From NCBI RefSeq assembly GCF_044359855.1, contig NZ_CP132291.1, positions 1,860,001 through 1,924,000 of the forward strand: a stretch of 64,000 nucleotides of DNA, read 5' to 3'. Shown here one piece after another: positions 59,877 through 64,000 of the stretch. Each line of letters starts with the position of its first letter. Within the stretch, counting starts at the first letter, position 1. This DNA is from Rummeliibacillus pycnus_A (lineage in GTDB: Bacteria; Bacillota; Bacilli; Bacillales_A; Planococcaceae). The notes beneath the pieces were generated by a model. The model made no database searches. It saw only the letters and a program-made list of their open reading frames with translations, and was not told where the DNA came from. Both the position numbers and the translations under genes were made by a program.

Positions 59877-61205
59877 TTAATACTTCTCTTGTACCCACTG
59901 ACAGAACAATGTGTAATCATATTTCACTTGCTCTTTATAATTAACAGCAGCATATGTAATATCACGAACAAACTGATCGACATTGCCAATAGCTTTTATA
60001 ATTTCAACTTCACTATGATGTGTTAATAGTACAGATTCAATGTCCGCATCAGCTCGAGCATGAATTTTTGCAGTAACCCGTCCCATCGTTTTTAGTGTTT
60101 GGTCATAGTCTTTTAATGTAACAAGCTTATCTGCTTTTACTTTCTTTTTATATGGTGAGCGTTCACGAATGTAAAAATGTTTATCTTCTATAGTCACATA
60201 ACCTAGATAAGGATCTTCTAAATGATGCATAGCTTTTTGAGTTGCAACTACACGCTCTCCTTGATGTGCATGTTTTTTCCAGAATACATCACTATATGGT
60301 AAGAAATAAGCAGGAATGGAAGTACGCACTTCTTTCATTTCTAATACTAAATCATCCGTACCACCCGCTTCTTGTCCACCTTCAATAAGAATATAAAAAC
60401 GATTTAGCCCAATTGAAGCGGTGCCTGTACCATATTTGCGTGCAACGTCTTTTACTTGATAATATGAAGGATTCTGCTTGTTCTCTGGATCAATCGTCAA
60501 GAAATATTGCTTCATAACTGCTTGAATTTCCTTTAGTTCTTCATCTGTTACAGGCTGGATTTCATCATTCCAGTTAAAAACACGCTTTCCTTCTTCATTG
60601 ATATATGTGATGTCTGTTAATAAATGATCGTGTTGTCTTTTTCCAAGTTTCTTCAATACTTTTTTTACAGGGCCTTTTGTATTCTCTTGCGTAAAAGTTA
60701 ACGTCAATGGATCATCTATCTTGTCTTTAAAGCGCTGCAATTGTTTGTAATAACTATGTAAATAGTGAGCAATACGTGCTTTTTGTTCATCCTCACTTAG
60801 CCCTTCCGCATCTGTATATAAAGCGATACTGACCGCCATTCTAAATACATCATACAAATAAGATCCAACATAGCCTTCATCAAAATCATTCACATCATAA
60901 ACAATTTCGCCTGCTTCATTTTGAAAACAACCAAAGTTATCCATATGTAAATCCCCTTGAATCCAAGCTGGCTTATCTATTGGTGTATGATAAGGAAATG
61001 GAATTTTAGTTACATCATAATAAAACAAATAGGCACTGCCTCGGAAGAAACGAAATGGGCTTTCTATCATTTCCCCATATTTCACTTTACGTTTGTCATC
61101 ATCTAATCCCATACATTCCACATCAAATTCATTGAATATTGTTTCTAACATATGCTCACGTAGTGCGCGTCTCGTATGCTGTACACGATCTACTAATAAC
61201 TTCAT
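59877..61205 (-). CDS. DUF2252 family protein (kinase-like fold)
   Basis: A 442-residue soluble protein. The family signature is 'WIQGDLHMDNFGCF' near residue 85 and 'VYDVNDFDEGYVGSYLYDVFRM' near 103, which resemble the catalytic and metal-binding loops of aminoglycoside phosphotransferase-like kinases, although the usual ATP-binding Lys region is not obvious. No function is established. It starts with a good AAAGGAGAGAG before the ATG and stands alone. Confidence 0.82.
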   Translation of the reverse strand: MKLLVDRVQHTRRALREHMLETIFNEFDVECMGLDDDKRKVKYGEMIESPFRFFRGSAYLFYYDVTKIPFPYHTPIDKPAWIQGDLHMDNFGCFQNEAGEIVYDVNDFDEGYVGSYLYDVFRMAVSIALYTDAEGLSEDEQKARIAHYLHSYYKQLQRFKDKIDDPLTLTFTQENTKGPVKKVLKKLGKRQHDHLLTDITYINEEGKRVFNWNDEIQPVTDEELKEIQAVMKQYFLTIDPENKQNPSYYQVKDVARKYGTGTASIGLNRFYILIEGGQEAGGTDDLVLEMKEVRTSIPAYFLPYSDVFWKKHAHQGERVVATQKAMHHLEDPYLGYVTIEDKHFYIRERSPYKKKVKADKLVTLKDYDQTLKTMGRVTAKIHARADADIESVLLTHHSEVEIIKAIGNVDQFVRDITYAAVNYKEQVKYDYTLFCQWVQEKY

Positions 61206-61424
61206 CGTTCTCTCTCCTTTTTATTCACTCACTACCTTTATCTTACAACGAAATATCTAGTATCACTACTAAAAATATCCATGTAAAGAGAATGAAAAAA
61301 GACGACTTCTCGTTCTAATTTGAACAAAAAGCCATCTTTATATATCTGAGTTAATTTCATAAATCCATTTTCGTTTTTTTAATACGAACATTTCAACACA
61401 TTACTTTTCACTAATCAGATTTGG

Positions 61425-61740
61425 ATGTTCCGCTACAGACGGCGCTTTCCACGGGCTTGGCTTCAATCTCCTCGGGCCAACACGAAGTTGGTCACGAAGC
61501 CGTTGCCACAGGACGTGGCGTTCTTAGGCTTTGTTCCTTAAAAGATGTGCTCCTGCATCGCTTCGATAGCTTCGTCGCAAGAAATTCTTTTTAACAAAAG
61601 AATTTCTTCCTGCGGGGCTTTCAGCTCAAGCTTATTCCGTAGGACTTTGAATGAACTTCACTGAATTTACATCGCACGAAGGAAATGCGAATGCATTTTC
61701 GAGGACTCGCCGGCTTTCGCTTCACAATGAACAAAATTGG
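61425..61740. repeat. Long GC-rich intergenic repeat (second copy)
   Basis: This gap (61206-61824) has no gene. It carries the same ordered blocks as 35101-35325, in the same orientation, but is longer, with an extra segment around 61460-61540 containing a CGGGCCAACACGAAGTTGG stem. The two copies share over 80% identity in the blocks, by eye, with none expected from coding constraint. Confidence 0.65.
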
Positions 61741-61824
61741 ATATCCTAAATGTTCGGATATTTTGTATAAATTTTGCATTATGATATTGATATATCTTGA
61801 AAATTTCATAGAAAAGTTTCCCTA

Positions 61825-62652
61825 TTAATACTTAAAATGATCTGGATGTGACCCAAATCGCTCATTGTGATTAATGTTATCAATTGTTGCCATATCTTCA
61901 GAAGTTAATTCAAAATCAAATACATTTGCATTTTCTTCAATACGGCTTGGTGTCACTGATTTTGGTATAACAATATGATCACTTTGTAGATGCCAACGAA
62001 TAATTATTTGTGCAATAGATTTACCGTATTTGGAGCCGATTTCTGCAATTGTCTCATCATGTAGTACGTGACCACGACCTAGTGGTGACCATGCAGTGAT
62101 GACGATATCATTTTCTTTACAGTAATTGCGCAATTCCACTTGTGAAAGGTATGGATGCAATTCTACTTGATTGACCATTGGTTTGATGTTAGCTGTAGCA
62201 AATAATTTCTCGAGATGATGTATTTCATGATTTGAAACGCCTGTTGCTCTGATTAGTTTCTCATCATAAAGTCTTTCAATCGCACGATAAGTTTCTGTAA
62301 ATTTCTCTGGAACAGGCCAATGTGTTAAATATAAATCCAAATAATCTGTATTAAGTTCAGTCAATGTTTTCTCAAACGCTCTTAATGTTTCATCATAGCC
62401 TTGGTCGGTATTCCAAACTTTTGAAGTGATGAATATATCTTCTCTTTTCTTATTTGATGTACGAAGAGCTTCTCCAACTTGTTGTTCATTTTTATAGAAA
62501 GCTGCTGTATCTACTGCGACATAGCCAGTGTCTAGTGCTTTTTTTATTGAATTAAATGCTTCCTCTGGATCATCCATTTTGTATACACCTAATCCGAATC
62601 GAGGCATTTCAATACCATTATGTAATTTTTTTGTTGATGTTATTGAGTACAT
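61825..62652 (-). CDS. Aldo/keto reductase
   Basis: A 275-residue NADPH-dependent TIM-barrel reductase (YtbE/YvgN-like). The catalytic tetrad is visible: Asp in VAVDTAAFY near residue 49, Tyr in FYKNEQQVG, Lys in ITSKVWN near 79, and His in YLTHWPVP near 111. The NADP-phosphate site KSVTPSRIEEN is near 232. It reduces aldehydes or methylglyoxal-type carbonyls in the cytosol. AAAAGGAGGTAACAAC precedes the ATG. Confidence 0.92.
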   Translation of the reverse strand: MYSITSTKKLHNGIEMPRFGLGVYKMDDPEEAFNSIKKALDTGYVAVDTAAFYKNEQQVGEALRTSNKKREDIFITSKVWNTDQGYDETLRAFEKTLTELNTDYLDLYLTHWPVPEKFTETYRAIERLYDEKLIRATGVSNHEIHHLEKLFATANIKPMVNQVELHPYLSQVELRNYCKENDIVITAWSPLGRGHVLHDETIAEIGSKYGKSIAQIIIRWHLQSDHIVIPKSVTPSRIEENANVFDFELTSEDMATIDNINHNERFGSHPDHFKY

Positions 62653-62730
62653 GTTGTTACCTCCTTTTGGGTAATCTTATTATACAAACATTGTCAAAGT
62701 ATTTCGAGAATAACGACTTTTTTTAAAGGG

Positions 62731-62788
62731 TTGCAATCTTATATAAAAGCGAATATTATATTAAATGTTGTTCAAAATGTTCGGATTT
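62731..62788 (+). promoter_or_regulatory. Promoter with PurR-type operator pair
   Basis: TTGCAA (62731-62736), 17 bp, TATTAT (62754-62759) is a good promoter. Two PurBoxes overlap it: AAAAGCGAATATT (62745-62757, 11 of 13 consensus positions) and, inverted, AATGTTCGGATTT (62776-62788, all 13 on the reverse strand), 18 bp apart, the arrangement bound by the B. subtilis PurR dimer. Confidence 0.68.
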
Positions 62789-62806
62789 TAGAAAGAAGGT
62801 ATTTCA

Positions 62807-64000
62807 TTGTTTCACCTGAAAGAAAATGGTACAAACGTCAAAACTGAAATTATTGCTGGTATTACAACGTTTCTTACCATGGTATATATTATTATCGTGA
62901 ATCCTGCTATTTTATCAGCTGCAGGAGTTCCTGTAGACCAAGTATTTATGGCAACCATTATCTCTGCTGTTGTCGGTACTTTATGGATGGCATTATGTGC
63001 TAACTATCCGATTGCGATTGCTCCAGGTATGGGCTTAAACGCATATTTCACCTCTGTTGTTTTAACTTCTGAAGGTAAGATTGATTACATGACTGCCTTT
63101 TCTTCTGTATTTGTTGCAGGTATTATTTTCATAATTTTATCGGTAACTCCGCTTCGTGCAAAGCTTATTACTGCTATTCCCGAAAACTTAAAACGTGCGA
63201 TTACCGCCGGTATCGGTTTATTTATTGCTTTTTTAGGTTTACGAATGGGCAGCGTAATTGTTGCAAATGAAAGTAATTTAGTAGCTCTAGGAGATCTAAC
63301 CGCCCCAGGCGTTATGTTAACTTTATTTGGTTTAATCATTACGGTTATTTTGATGGTCCGTAATGTTAGAGGTGCTTTATTTATCGGTATGGTTATTACA
63401 GGAATTGTCGCTGCAATTACTGGTCAACTAAAAATTGATAAAGTCGTAGCTAAGCCTCATTTACCAAATGATATTTTGATCTGGAATCCACTTGATGCTC
63501 TTGGTGATGTCATTCATTACGGCTTATATGGAGTTGTTTTTTCATTCATCTTAGTCACTTTATTTGATACAACTGGTACACTTGTTGGGATTATGAAGCA
63601 AGCTGGTTTGATGAAAGGAAATGAATTACCACGTGCACGTAAAGCTCTATTAGCTGATTCACTTGGCACAACAATCGGGGCGATGTTTGGTACTAGCCCA
63701 ACATCAGCATTTGTTGAATCTTCTGCAGGTGTTGCTGCAGGGGGGCGTACTGGTTTAACTACTCTAACGGTTGCTATCCTATTTATCATCGCTTCCTTCT
63801 TTGGTCCTTTGGTAGGATCTGTTTCTGGTGTTTCTGCAATTACATCACCAACACTTGTGATTGTCGGTACATTAATGATTTCTTCAGTAAAAGAAATTGA
63901 GTGGCATCAGTTCGATGAGGCTTTTCCTGCTTTCCTAATACTTTTAATCATGCCTTTAACATCAAGTATTTCAACTGGGATTGCCTTTGGTTTTATAGCC
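62807..64000 (+). CDS. NCS2-family purine permease (PbuG/PbuO-like), 5' part
   Basis: The first 398 codons are in the window and the frame runs off the right edge; the family is about 430-440 residues, so little is missing. It starts with TTG after AGAAGGT. Repeated helices and 'AGITTFLTMVYIIIVNPAILSAAG' mark the NCS2 hypoxanthine/guanine type, as do NYPIAIAPGMGLNAYF near residue 65 and 'GTSPTSAFVESSAGVAAGGRTGL' near 297. It is a proton-coupled importer for guanine and hypoxanthine, probably. Two PurR boxes upstream support a purine role. Confidence 0.9.
   Translation, partial: MFHLKENGTNVKTEIIAGITTFLTMVYIIIVNPAILSAAGVPVDQVFMATIISAVVGTLWMALCANYPIAIAPGMGLNAYFTSVVLTSEGKIDYMTAFSSVFVAGIIFIILSVTPLRAKLITAIPENLKRAITAGIGLFIAFLGLRMGSVIVANESNLVALGDLTAPGVMLTLFGLIITVILMVRNVRGALFIGMVITGIVAAITGQLKIDKVVAKPHLPNDILIWNPLDALGDVIHYGLYGVVFSFILVTLFDTTGTLVGIMKQAGLMKGNELPRARKALLADSLGTTIGAMFGTSPTSAFVESSAGVAAGGRTGLTTLTVAILFIIASFFGPLVGSVSGVSAITSPTLVIVGTLMISSVKEIEWHQFDEAFPAFLILLIMPLTSSISTGIAFGFIA

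Noticed and set aside
61400..61740. A protein-coding gene in the 61.4-61.7 kb gap
   Set aside because: ORFs are short, have no ribosome sites, and the reading frame is not kept in the sister repeat at 35.1 kb.
62653..62806. A purine riboswitch before the NCS2 permease
   Set aside because: The conserved junction and loop sequences of the purine aptamer are absent; PurR boxes explain the region better.
1..64000. CRISPR arrays, tRNA or rRNA genes, prophage or intact insertion sequences
   Set aside because: No regular spacer repeats, cloverleaf sequences, rRNA segments, transposase or integrase genes were seen on either strand.

Overview
The window is a low-GC Gram-positive chromosome segment, from the Bacillales and probably the Planococcaceae (a Lysinibacillus/Solibacillus/Rummeliibacillus-like genome). 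The evidence is strong AGGAGG-type ribosome binding sites, frequent TTG/GTG starts, a YjcZ-type spore protein, and gene order that follows the Bacillus subtilis yhaA-to-yheI region as I remember it: yhaA, ecsAB, hit, trpP, yhaH, scoC/hpr, yhaJ, prsA, yhaM-yhaN-yhaO, yhzD, yhaR, hemZ, yheA, yheB, yheE, bmrC/bmrD. The genus call is inference. No phage, plasmid, CRISPR, tRNA or rRNA features were seen.

Layout. 1-5.3 kb: the tail of an M20 amidohydrolase, an ArsR-regulated oxidoreductase/transporter cluster, ecsAB and divergent hit. 5.3-16.2 kb: trpP with a TRAP-like leader, ytxH, scoC, a DUF3267 gene, a short spore-type peptide, the secretion foldase prsA, then the nuclease operon yhaO-yhaN-yhaM, yhzD and a YhaR-like crotonase. 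16.2-19.9 kb: a serine T-box riboswitch driving an aminotransferase/SerA operon. 19.9-21.6 kb: two phosphatase-fold enzymes and a tiny peptide gene. 21.7-33.5 kb: two complete oppABCDF operons in tandem. 34-38 kb: a DUF2785 gene, a repeat-rich gap, the remnant of a GntP-type permease, glycerate kinase and a divergent CdaR-type regulator. 38-47 kb: hemZ, yheA, yheB, yheE and a two-gene operon of a giant SF1 helicase plus a winged-helix-like protein. 47-56.6 kb: the heterodimeric exporter BmrCD, a CorC-type Mg2+ transporter, a CDF transporter, DUF2332 and an RsgA paralogue. 56.6-64 kb: a two-component system with a cysteine-rich GAF sensor, bdbCD-like redox genes, DUF2252, an aldo/keto reductase and the start of a purine permease under PurR-type boxes.

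The most interesting content is regulatory and non-coding. Two transcription units (bmrCD and the RsgA paralogue) begin with a promoter, a short leader ORF with a good ribosome binding site and an intrinsic terminator before the main gene. This is the architecture of ribosome-mediated attenuation; for the RsgA paralogue I know of no described example. The tryptophan, serine, purine and ArsR units each carry a readable cis-element. GC-rich intergenic elements recur. At least two have terminal inverted repeats and matching 8-bp direct duplications, like MITEs; one splits the helicase operon just after a stop codon and another sits inside an older repeat.
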